Of a DNA stretch of 64,000 nt, positions 57,510-64,000 are shown piece after piece. Position 1 is the first letter of the stretch; each line of letters opens with the position of its first letter. The notes under the pieces are model-generated. The model made no database searches. It had not been told where the DNA came from and was given only the letters and a program-made list of their open reading frames with translations. The DNA is taken from positions 3,130,501 to 3,194,500 of the forward strand of contig JACKKG010000001.1 in the NCBI GenBank assembly GCA_020637515.1, in the 5' to 3' direction. A program made the position numbers and the translations under genes. The stretch comes from Rhodobacter sp. Lineage in GTDB: Bacteria > Pseudomonadota > Alphaproteobacteria > Rhodobacterales > Rhodobacteraceae.

Positions 57510-58184
57510 TCAGTCGCTGACGCCCCACCAGCGCAGGGTCTGGCGGAAATGGTGGTCGATACCGGCCACGGCCGCCACGGCATCGCCCGAATCCAGCGCA
57601 TCCAGGATGACCAGGTGTTCCTGCATGGCCGAGGCGATCCGGTCGGCCAGGAAGGGGCGCGTGCGCTGGATGATCGCCACCCGGGTCCGGTTGGCCTCGT
57701 AGCTGTCTTGCAGCAGCGGATTGTCCAATGCCTCGGCCAGGAGGTCGTGCAGGCTGAGATCCACCGCGATGGCGCGCGCGGACAAGGGTTGATCCGGCCC
57801 CGCTCCGGTGCCGTTGGCGACGCAGGCCAGCAACGCCTCGTGGTCGCGGCGCAGCGCCGCCAACGCCGGCCCGCCCCCCCGCGCGATCAGGCGGCGCGCG
57901 CCCTCGCTGTCCAGCACCGCGCGCAGGTCCAGACAGGCGCGCGTCCGGTCGCTGCCCGCATCCATCACCCGCACACCCCGCTTTGGCAGAATCTCGACGA
58001 AACCCAGCGCCTCGGCCCGTTTGACGGCCTCGCGCACCGAGGCGAGCGGAAAGCCCAGGATCGCGATCAGGTCCGACATGGAAAAGAAGGAACTCGACGG
58101 CAGGCGCCCGGTGCGCAGCGCGGCGACAAAGCGCGCGTGGGCCTGATCCGCCGCCAGGGCCTGCAAAGGCTCGATCCGGTTCAT
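57510..58184 (-). CDS. GntR (FadR/FCD type) family transcriptional regulator
   Basis: A 224 aa regulator. The winged HTH (about 20-80) has FSMSDLIAILGFPLASVREAVKRAEALGFVEILPKRGVRV; the FCD effector domain follows (about 85-220), with metal-ligand style residues in LHDLLAEA and HLVILDALDSGDAVAAVAGIDHHF. ATG 58184 is preceded by AGGAGGG. It is divergent from the NCS1 permease gene and very likely controls it. Confidence 0.88.
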   Translation of the reverse strand: MNRIEPLQALAADQAHARFVAALRTGRLPSSSFFSMSDLIAILGFPLASVREAVKRAEALGFVEILPKRGVRVMDAGSDRTRACLDLRAVLDSEGARRLIARGGGPALAALRRDHEALLACVANGTGAGPDQPLSARAIAVDLSLHDLLAEALDNPLLQDSYEANRTRVAIIQRTRPFLADRIASAMQEHLVILDALDSGDAVAAVAGIDHHFRQTLRWWGVSD

Positions 58185-58264
58185 GCACCCTCCTGCGGGT
58201 CGATTATCAGGAAACCCAGACAAATGTTTCCTGAAATTCCTGAATAAACATCACCTGGCATTCT

Positions 58265-58273
58265 ATGTAACAT
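58265..58273. promoter_or_regulatory. ATGT-A-ACAT palindrome, candidate GntR operator
   Basis: A perfect short palindrome ATGT-A-ACAT lies in the AT-rich divergent gap between gntR (start 58184) and the permease gene (start 58335). TGT-N-ACA cores are typical of FadR-type operators. A looser ATGTTT/AAACAT pair spans 58223-58250. Confidence 0.45.
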
Positions 58274-58334
58274 GTCAGATATCCGCGCTCAAGATCACAA
58301 AGCGGACACAGACCAACACGGGAGATCCCTTCGC

Positions 58335-59786
58335 ATGGCCCACGAGGACCTGACTGTCGCGGCGCACGATCGCGCGCTCTACAACGAAGACCTTGCCCCC
58401 ATACCGCACGACCGGCGCAAATGGGGCAGTTTCGAGATCTTCAACGTCTGGAACAACGACATCCAGAGCCTGTTCGGCTACACGCTGGCGGCCTCGTTGT
58501 TCATATCCTACGGCCTGAACGGCTGGTGGACGCTGGCGGCGATCGTGCTGTCGGGCGTGTTCGTGATGATCCTGGTGAACCTGACCGGGCGCCCTTCGGT
58601 GCGCTACGGGGTCCCCTATGCGGTCATGGCGCGGGCGTCGATGGGGGTAACGGGCGCACGGTTTCCGGCCACGATCCGGGGCATCGTCGCGATCTTCTGG
58701 TATGGCGCGCAGACCTATTTCGCCTCGACCGCGGTGTCGCTGATGCTGTCGTCGCTGCTGGGGCTTTCGGGCGATGGCGCGACCGTTCTGGGCATGACGG
58801 GAATCGACTGGATCTCGTATGTGCTGGTGGCGCTGTTCCAGATCGGCCTGTTCATGATGGGCATCGAATGGGTCGGCAAGTTCCTGAACTGGGCCGGGCC
58901 CTTCGTCTACGCGGTGATGATCGCGCTGGCGCTGATGATCTGGTGGAAAGCGGGCAACGGCCTGTTCACCGAGATCGGCAACATCTTTCAAGCCAACGAA
59001 GCGGAAGCGACGCGCGGCCCGGTCATGGCCTTCATCGCCATCGTCGGCACGATGATCGCCTATTTCGCGGCGGTGGTCATCAACTTCGGCGACTTCGCCC
59101 GCTTCGTGCAGACCGAGGGTCAGATGCGGCGCGGCAACTTCTGGGGGCTGCCGGTGTCGATGGCCTTCTTCTCGTTCATTGCGCTGTTCATCACGGCCGG
59201 CACGGTGGTGCTGTTCGGGGAAAAGCTGACCAACCCGGCCGACATCGTCGCTCGGGTGGACAATCTGGGCCTGACGGTGATCGCCGCGCTGACCTTCTTT
59301 GCCGCGACCGTCGGCATCAACCTGGTCGCCAACTTCATCCCGGCGGCCTATGACATGGCGAACCTTGCGCCGTCGCGGATCAGCGCGCGCAGCGGCGGCA
59401 TCATCGCGGCGGTCATCGCCTTTGTCATCGGCGCCCTGTGGGTTTCGGTCATCTCGCAGATCGGCATCGCCAAGTTCGTCGATACGCTGGGCGCGACGCT
59501 GGCACCGCTCTATGGCATCCTGGTGGCGGACTACTACCTGGTGCGCCGCGGAAAGCTGAACGTGCAGGACCTGTTCTCGGCCAGCCCCGAGGGGGCCTAT
59601 CACTATGCCAACGGCTGGAACAAGGCGGCGATCGGCGCCTTTGCGCTGGCGGCGATCTTCTCGCTGGCGACGGTGTGGGTTCCGGCGCTTGGGGCCCTGT
59701 CGGGCTTTGGCTGGGTGATCGGCGCGGTGCTGGGCGGCCTGCTGCACGTCATCTTCATGCGCCGCGCGGCGCAGCCCCAGGGCTGA
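58335..59786 (+). CDS. NCS1 family cytosine/purine/uracil/allantoin permease
   Basis: A 483 aa membrane transporter with about 12 helices. The N-terminus YNEDLAPIPHDRRKWGSFEIFNVWNNDIQSLFGYTLAASL is the NCS1 signature (substrate-site region WNND), followed by VRYGVPYAVMARASMGVTGARFPATIRGI. It imports a nucleobase, hydantoin or allantoin with a cation. I favour ATG 58335, with GGGAG upstream, over the in-frame ATG at 58272. It is under a divergent GntR regulator; no catabolic enzyme is adjacent, so the substrate is unknown. Confidence 0.92.
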   Translation: MAHEDLTVAAHDRALYNEDLAPIPHDRRKWGSFEIFNVWNNDIQSLFGYTLAASLFISYGLNGWWTLAAIVLSGVFVMILVNLTGRPSVRYGVPYAVMARASMGVTGARFPATIRGIVAIFWYGAQTYFASTAVSLMLSSLLGLSGDGATVLGMTGIDWISYVLVALFQIGLFMMGIEWVGKFLNWAGPFVYAVMIALALMIWWKAGNGLFTEIGNIFQANEAEATRGPVMAFIAIVGTMIAYFAAVVINFGDFARFVQTEGQMRRGNFWGLPVSMAFFSFIALFITAGTVVLFGEKLTNPADIVARVDNLGLTVIAALTFFAATVGINLVANFIPAAYDMANLAPSRISARSGGIIAAVIAFVIGALWVSVISQIGIAKFVDTLGATLAPLYGILVADYYLVRRGKLNVQDLFSASPEGAYHYANGWNKAAIGAFALAAIFSLATVWVPALGALSGFGWVIGAVLGGLLHVIFMRRAAQPQG

Positions 59787-59827
59787 GCGATCCGGGGGGG
59801 CCGCGCCTTTCCCTGGCCCCCTGGCCT

Positions 59828-59857
59828 GGCCCCCGCGTCCGACGTGGGGGCCTTTTT
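59828..59857 (+). terminator. Rho-independent terminator of the NCS1 permease gene
   Basis: GGCCCCC (59828-59834) pairs with GGGGGCC (59846-59852), with extra inner pairs, followed by TTTTT (59853-59857). It lies 41 bp after the permease stop. Confidence 0.88.
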
Positions 59858-59907
59858 GCATCGCCCGCGTGGCGCGCGTGGCGAGGTGGCCGGGACCCGA
59901 AACGCAA

Positions 59908-59935
59908 GACGCCCCACCGGGTCGGGTGGGGCGTC
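59908..59935 (-). terminator. Hairpin terminator of the cytochrome c2 gene
   Basis: On the minus strand an 11 bp stem GACGCCCCACC/GGTGGGGCGTC closes a 6 nt loop and is followed by TTGCGTTT. It lies 30 bp after the cytochrome stop. Confidence 0.75.
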
Positions 59936-59965
59936 GGGGGCGTCAGGGGCGCAGGGGCGCCGCGA

Positions 59966-60388
59966 TCAGTTCGAGACGCTTTCCAGATAGGCCCACATGT
60001 CCTCGGCCCCCGAGGCGAGGCGGAAGTTCATCCCCGCGCGCCCGCTGTCGATACCGAGTTGCGCGTGCAGGAACGCGTTGGGATCGGCGACATACTGGGT
60101 GAACAGGTCTTCGGTCCAGACCGCGCCGGTGGCGGCGTAATCCTGCATCAGCTGGCTGTAGCGGAACCCGTCCTGCGAGCCGACGGCGCGTCCCGACAGG
60201 CCGTAGAGGTTGGGCCCGGTGCGGCCGCCGCGCTGGATCACGGTCCCGTCGGGGGCGGTGATGGAATGGCAGCTCCGGCAGTTGCGCCACAGGGCCTCCC
60301 CGGCCGCGGCATCGCCGGCGAAGGCGGTGGTGGCCGAAGCCCCCAGCGAAACGGCCGCAACGGCGGACAGGGCAACGATTTTCATCAT
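59966..60388 (-). CDS. cycA: Cytochrome c2 (class I c-type cytochrome)
   Basis: A 140 aa exported protein. The signal peptide MMKIVALSAVAAVSLGASATTAFA precedes GDAAAGEALWRNCRSCHS, with the haem motif CxxCH (CRSCH). The rest (APDGTVIQRGGRTGPNLYGLSGRAVGSQ, VWTEDLFTQYVADPNAFL and the GMNFRLASGAEDMWAYL region with the Met ligand) closely follows Rhodobacter cytochrome c2. It carries electrons from the bc1 complex to a reaction centre or oxidase in the periplasm. Monocistronic, with its own terminator. Confidence 0.88.
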   Translation of the reverse strand: MMKIVALSAVAAVSLGASATTAFAGDAAAGEALWRNCRSCHSITAPDGTVIQRGGRTGPNLYGLSGRAVGSQDGFRYSQLMQDYAATGAVWTEDLFTQYVADPNAFLHAQLGIDSGRAGMNFRLASGAEDMWAYLESVSN

Positions 60389-60505
60389 GACGATACTCAC
60401 TCCGGCTGCGCGGGGCAGCGATGCCTCGCAGGACTCTGTGCCCGCCCTATATAGGCCATGGCCCCCGGGCAGGTCTAGGGAATGCAACGATTTGTCACAC
60501 GGATG

Positions 60506-61339
60506 TCACGGCTTGAGCCGGAATCCGCTTTTGATCCACGCCCAGCACAGAACCGACAAGGCCAACGCGACACCCGCAGTCACCGCCAGCCCCAGGGCGG
60601 GCGCCGCGTCGGATTGACCCAGATAGGCAAAGCGCGCGCCGTCGATCAGGTAGAAGATCGGGTTCAGATGGCTGAGCGTCGCCATGACGGGCGGCATCGC
60701 GGCGGTGGAATAGAACGTCCCCGACAGGAACGACAGCGGCGTGACGATGAAATTGGTGACGGCAGCGATCTGGTCGAACTTGGCCGCCAGGATGCCGGCG
60801 GCGATCCCCAGCGCGCCCAGCATCGCGCCGCCGATCACCGTGATCGCCAGCAACCACAGCGGATGGGCCGGCCACAGCCCCAGCGCCAGGCCGACCGCCA
60901 GCACGATCACCGCCGCGACAAGCAACCCGCGCGCGATGCCGCCGGCCAGGTAGCCCGTAACGATCTCGGCCGGGGACAGCGGCGGCATCAGCGTGTCCAC
61001 GATGTTGCCCATGACCTTTGCCCCGACCAGCGACGACGAGGTGTTGGCAAAAGCGTTCTGGATCACCGACATCATCAGGATACCGGGCGCCAGAAAGGCG
61101 ACAAAGGGCACCCCCATGACCGGCGCGCGGTTGCCCCCCATCGCCAGCGAGAAGATGCCGATGAACAGCCCCGCGGTGACCAGCGGCGCGGCGACGGTCT
61201 GCTGCCAGACGGCAAGGAACCGTTTCACTTCGCGCCGCGCGAGCGTCGCCATGCCGACCCAGTTCATCCGGCCGAAACGGCGTGCGCCCATGGCGCGCAG
61301 CTCGGTCAGGGATGCGGCCGGGACGGGGGAACGGGTCAT
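60506..61339 (-). CDS. ABC-2 type transporter permease
   Basis: A 277 aa inner-membrane protein of the ABC-2 family with six predicted helices; the segments WVGMATLARREVKRFLAVWQQTVAAPLVTAGLFIGIFSLAMG, PGILMMSVIQNAFANTSSSLVGAKVMGNIVDTLMPPLSPAEIV and TPLSFLSGTFYSTAAMPPVM fit the capsule/drug exporter type. No ATPase gene is adjacent, so its partner must be elsewhere. The substrate is unknown. Confidence 0.88.
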   Translation of the reverse strand: MTRSPVPAASLTELRAMGARRFGRMNWVGMATLARREVKRFLAVWQQTVAAPLVTAGLFIGIFSLAMGGNRAPVMGVPFVAFLAPGILMMSVIQNAFANTSSSLVGAKVMGNIVDTLMPPLSPAEIVTGYLAGGIARGLLVAAVIVLAVGLALGLWPAHPLWLLAITVIGGAMLGALGIAAGILAAKFDQIAAVTNFIVTPLSFLSGTFYSTAAMPPVMATLSHLNPIFYLIDGARFAYLGQSDAAPALGLAVTAGVALALSVLCWAWIKSGFRLKP

Positions 61340-61517
61340 GGCGGGTTTCCTTGGTCAGGGGCGCGGACGGGGCGCGGACGGATCGGGCGGGGTTCAGGGC
61401 ATTGCGTTCGACGCGGGCTGCTTGTATCTCACCCACTCCCCGATAGAATAGGGGCGATCGACGCCAAGGCCCGTATCGACGGGCCGTTTTCATGCAGTTT
61501 CTCGCGGAGCGCAACCG

Positions 61518-62139
61518 ATGTCCTGGACCGATGAACGGGTCGAATTGCTCAAGAAGATGTGGGCCGAGGGCAAATCCGCCTCGCAGATCGCCAAGGAACT
61601 GGGCTCGGTCACCCGCAACGCGGTGATCGGCAAGGTCCACCGGCTGGGCCTGTCGAGCCGCACCAGCGACAGCGCCTCGGACCCCGAACCCGCCGCCAGC
61701 GCCCCGGCGCCGGACGCGGCACCCGCGTCCACCCTGGAACCGGCCGCGCGCGCGCCCGCGCCGCAACCCGAGCCCGCGCCGGCCGCCGAACCTGCCGCCC
61801 CGTCGAGCCGCCCGCGCGCGCCGCGCCCCGGCCACCGCCCCCGCCCCGGTGCCCGGCCGCCGCCCGATCGTGCCCGCCGGACAGCCGCTGCCGCCGCAAC
61901 CTTCGGCCAACGAGATCTCGCCCGAAACCCTGGCCACGGTGCGCGAGGTCGAGAAGACCGCGCGCAAGCTGACGCTGATGGAACTGACCGAGCGGACCTG
62001 CAAATGGCCGATCGGCGACCCCGCGACCGAGGAATTCTGGTTCTGCGGACTGCCCTCGGCGCCCGGAAAACCCTATTGCGAGGCGCATGTGTCGGTGGCG
62101 TTCCAGCCGATGCAAGCGCGCCGCGACCGCCGGCGCTAG
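61518..62139 (+). pseudogene. gcrA: GcrA cell cycle regulator, interrupted by an apparent frameshift
   Basis: The N-terminal HTH of GcrA (MSWTDERVELLKKMWAEGKSASQIAKELGSVTRNAVIGKVHRLGLSSR, residues 1-48) is in one frame from 61518. The conserved C-terminal domain (ISPETLATVREVEKTARKLTLMELTERTCKWPIGDPATEEFWFCGLP...AFQPMQARRDRRR) is in the +1 frame and ends at 62139. The total 622 bp is not a multiple of three. The switch must occur in the Ala/Pro-rich linker, about 61800-61850, which contains a CCCGCGCGCGCC slippery GC run. GcrA activates CcrM-methylated promoters in alphaproteobacteria, so a sequencing error is as likely as true loss. Confidence 0.8.
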
Positions 62140-62168
62140 GCGCGGCGCGGGACGCGGAACCGCAGGCG

Positions 62169-62262
62169 CCGGGGGGCTGCTCGCCCCCCGGACCCCCTCG
62201 CCAAAGGGGGTTTTCCACCCCCTTTGGATACCCCCGAGGATATTTCCGGCACAAAGAGGGGG
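62169..62262 (+). repeat. Dispersed G/C-hairpin intergenic element, copy F
   Basis: Hairpin 1 CCGGGGGGC/GCCCCCCGG (62169-62177 with 62183-62191); hairpin 2 CCAAAGGGGG/CCCCCTTTGG (62201-62210 with 62218-62227) with loop TTTTCCA; then ATACCCC and the box GAGGATATTTCCGGCACAAA to about 62262. This is the fullest copy of the element. It lies between convergent gcrA and the hydroxyacid dehydrogenase gene. Confidence 0.8.
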
Positions 62263-62277
62263 TCTGTCAGGCGCCGG

Positions 62278-63228
62278 TCAGACCGGGTTCGGCAGCGGCT
62301 CGCCGCGTTGGAAGGCGCGCGCGTTGGCCACCGCCATGAGGCCCATCTGCGTGCGGACCTCGAGCGCCGCCGTGCCGAGGTGGGGCAGAAGCGTGACATT
62401 GTCGAGTTGGCGCAGGGCCTCGGGGACACGGGGTTCGAATTCGTAGACGTCGAGCCCGGCTCCGGCGATGCGCCGTTCCCGAAGCGCGGCGATCAGCGCC
62501 GCTTCGTCCACGATATCGCCGCGCGCGATGTTGACCAGATGCGCGTGAGGCCGCATTGCCGCCAGTTCCCGCGCGCCGATCAGATGGTGGGTCGAGGGTG
62601 CGGCGGGCACCGCGACCACCACCACGTCCGACTGGTCCATCAGCGCCAGCAGGCTGTCCACGGGCTGCGCGCCAGGCACCGCGCGCGGGCTGCGGGTGTG
62701 GTAGAGCACGCGCATGTCGAAGCCGAAATGCGCCCTCCTGGCGATCGCCTGCCCGATCCGCCCCATGCCGACGATCCCCAGCGTCTTGCCCGTCAGGTGC
62801 AGGCCCAGCATCTGGGTGGGGTGCCAGCCCTCCCACCGGCCCGAGCGCACGAGGCGCTCGCCCTCGGCCGCGCGGCGGGCGCTCATCAGCATCAGCGCAA
62901 GGGCGATGTCGGCGGTCGCGTCGGTCACCGCGCCCGGGGTGTTCGTGACCTGAAGCCCCGCCGCCCGCGCTGCCGCCACGTCGATGTGGTTGTAGCCTAC
63001 GCCGAAATTGGCCAGCAGGCGCGCCCGGGGCGTGCAGGCGGCAAAGATCGGGGCCTGGAACCGGTCGCCCAGCGTCGGCAGCACCACATCGTAGCCGGTC
63101 AGCGCGGCGATCATTTCGGCATCGCTCATCGGTGCGTTCGAAGGGCGCACCGTGACGTCGAAGGCCGCGCGGGCGGCGTCGAGCACGGCATCGGGCAGAG
63201 GGCGCGCGATGAAGAGCCGCATCAGCAC
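62278..63228 (-). CDS. D-2-hydroxyacid dehydrogenase (glyoxylate/hydroxypyruvate reductase type)
   Basis: A 316 aa NAD(P)-dependent oxidoreductase. The Rossmann motif is GIVGMGRIGQAIARRA (about residue 148). The catalytic Arg lies in LVNIARGDIVDEAAL, the Glu in the DVYEFEPRVPEAL region, and the His in LLPHLGTAALEVR. It reduces glyoxylate or hydroxypyruvate, or an analogue. The start overlaps the csaA stop by 7 bp. Confidence 0.92.
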   Translation of the reverse strand: MLMRLFIARPLPDAVLDAARAAFDVTVRPSNAPMSDAEMIAALTGYDVVLPTLGDRFQAPIFAACTPRARLLANFGVGYNHIDVAAARAAGLQVTNTPGAVTDATADIALALMLMSARRAAEGERLVRSGRWEGWHPTQMLGLHLTGKTLGIVGMGRIGQAIARRAHFGFDMRVLYHTRSPRAVPGAQPVDSLLALMDQSDVVVVAVPAAPSTHHLIGARELAAMRPHAHLVNIARGDIVDEAALIAALRERRIAGAGLDVYEFEPRVPEALRQLDNVTLLPHLGTAALEVRTQMGLMAVANARAFQRGEPLPNPV

Positions 63229-63554
63229 ATCCGCGCGCCGTTCGGCACCGCGCGCTCGGGCCCGATCACCACCACCGCGTCGGCGGCATCGTGCAGGCCC
63301 AGCACCAGAACTTCGGACAGGAAAGGGCCGATCTGGCGCGGCGGAAAGTTGACCACGGCCAGCACCTGACGGCCCAGAAGATCGTCCTTGCCGTAATGCG
63401 CGGTGATCTGCGCGGACGAGCGTTTGACGCCGACTTCGGGGCCGAAATCGACGGTCAGCTTCCAGGCGGGTTTGCGCGCCTGGGGGAAGTCGTCGACCGC
63501 GATCACGGTGCCGGCGCGGATATCGACCTTGAGGAAATCGTCGAAGGAAATCAT
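63222..63554 (-). CDS. csaA: tRNA-binding chaperone CsaA
   Basis: A 110 aa OB-fold protein of the CsaA family: FDDFLKVDIRAGTVIAVDDFPQARKPAWKLTVDFGPEVGVKRSSAQITAHY and LLGRQVLAVVNFPPRQIGPFLSEVLVLGL are the family motifs. It dimerises, binds tRNA and has chaperone-like activity in related bacteria. It overlaps the proC stop and the downstream dehydrogenase start. Confidence 0.93.
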   Translation of the reverse strand: MISFDDFLKVDIRAGTVIAVDDFPQARKPAWKLTVDFGPEVGVKRSSAQITAHYGKDDLLGRQVLAVVNFPPRQIGPFLSEVLVLGLHDAADAVVVIGPERAVPNGARMC

Positions 63555-64000
63555 TGCCCCAGCTCCCGCGAGCGGTCGGCGGCGGCCTGCACCGCCCGGG
63601 CCAGCAGGGGCGCGAACCCGTCGGTTTCGTTCATCAGCACGCCCAGCGCAGCCGCGGTGGTGCCGCCCGGCGAGGTGACGTTGATCCTGAGCTGGGCGGC
63701 GCTTTCCGGCGATTGGTGCGCCAGTTCGCCGGCCCCGCAGACCGTCGCCCTCGCCAGCCGCGTGGCCATCTCCTCGGGCAGGCCCTGCGCGACGCCGGCG
63801 GCGGCCAGGGCCTCGATCAGGTGGAACACATAGGCGGGACCCGAGCCCGACACCGCGGTCACCGCATCCATCTGCGATTCGGAGTCCAGCAGCACGGTCT
63901 CGCCCACGGCGGCCATCAATTGCTGCGCCAGCGCCAGCGCGTCCGGGCTGACCCGCGCATTGCCGATCAGCGCCGAGATCCCGCGCCCGACGGCGGCTGG
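63551..64000 (-). CDS. proC: Pyrroline-5-carboxylate reductase, C-terminal part
   Basis: The last 149 codons of ProC; the N-terminal NADPH-binding domain lies beyond the window edge. The C-terminal dimerisation and active-site region VTAVSGSGPAYVFHLIEALAAAGVAQGLP and INVTSPGGTTAAALGVL is diagnostic. It makes proline from pyrroline-5-carboxylate. It is co-translated with csaA (4 bp overlap). Confidence 0.93.
   Translation of the reverse strand, partial: PAAVGRGISALIGNARVSPDALALAQQLMAAVGETVLLDSESQMDAVTAVSGSGPAYVFHLIEALAAAGVAQGLPEEMATRLARATVCGAGELAHQSPESAAQLRINVTSPGGTTAAALGVLMNETDGFAPLLARAVQAAADRSRELGQ

Overview
The window is typical chromosomal DNA of a GC-rich alphaproteobacterium, most likely of the Rhodobacteraceae (Rhodobacterales). 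The evidence is the gene set and gene order: a separate HisZ beside short-form HisG, GcrA, MmcB, tatABC, ftsB followed by pdhA-pdhB-pdhC with a lipoyl domain on E1-beta, a GerW/DUF2953 pair, cytochrome c2 of the Rhodobacter type, and a family of G/C-tract intergenic repeats. No prophage, insertion sequence, CRISPR array, rRNA or tRNA gene was recognised. Genes are tightly packed; 4-bp ATGA overlaps and short convergent overlaps are common.

Region 1 (1-7.5 kb) is the most accessory-looking part. A divergent control region separates a partial FAD oxidoreductase from a six-gene operon: metal-dependent cyclase/hydrolase, second FAD oxidoreductase, MarR regulator, exported VOC protein, and both subunits of an indolepyruvate ferredoxin oxidoreductase-like enzyme. 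It looks like a regulated catabolic module for an aromatic or arylpyruvate-type compound; the substrate is unknown.

Region 2 (7.5-24 kb) is mostly housekeeping: a lytic transglycosylase lipoprotein, a TfoX-like protein, PPK2, radA-cvpA with a degenerate aldehyde-dehydrogenase-like protein, an acyl-CoA dehydrogenase, dnaB, the translationally coupled hisS-hisZ-hisG-HAD operon, slyX, a SRPBCC protein, groES-groEL with a clear promoter, CIRCE element and terminator, a GerW-DUF2953-82 aa operon, and a small protein phosphatase.

Region 3 (24-31 kb) is a TRAP-TAXI transporter with a hairpin between receptor and permease, next to a DctB/DctD-like two-component system whose AAA+ domain departs from the sigma-54 activator consensus (GAFAGA, and DD in Walker B). 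AlkD-type DNA repair, glmU-glmS, agmatinase, DUF1499, the tatABC-DUF815 ATPase operon, a short HTH regulator with a palindrome, an AidB-like acyl-CoA dehydrogenase and ftsB follow (31-42 kb).

Region 4 (42-64 kb) holds the pyruvate dehydrogenase operon behind a palindromic site, then a run of metabolic and conserved small genes (DUF167, serine/threonine dehydratase, hydrolase, HAD, DUF3422, YcjF/YcjX, epimerase, truA, GST, rpiA, mmcB), a GntR-controlled NCS1 permease, cytochrome c2, an ABC-2 permease, gcrA interrupted by an apparent frameshift, a 2-hydroxyacid dehydrogenase, csaA, and the 3' part of proC running off the edge.

A dispersed intergenic element recurs six times (about 12.1, 13.5, 20.1, 24.1, 54.6 and 62.2 kb): one to three G/C-rich hairpins followed by a conserved box of about 20 nt. 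It is mostly at convergent gene ends, and at one site it has supplied the C-terminus of a protein.
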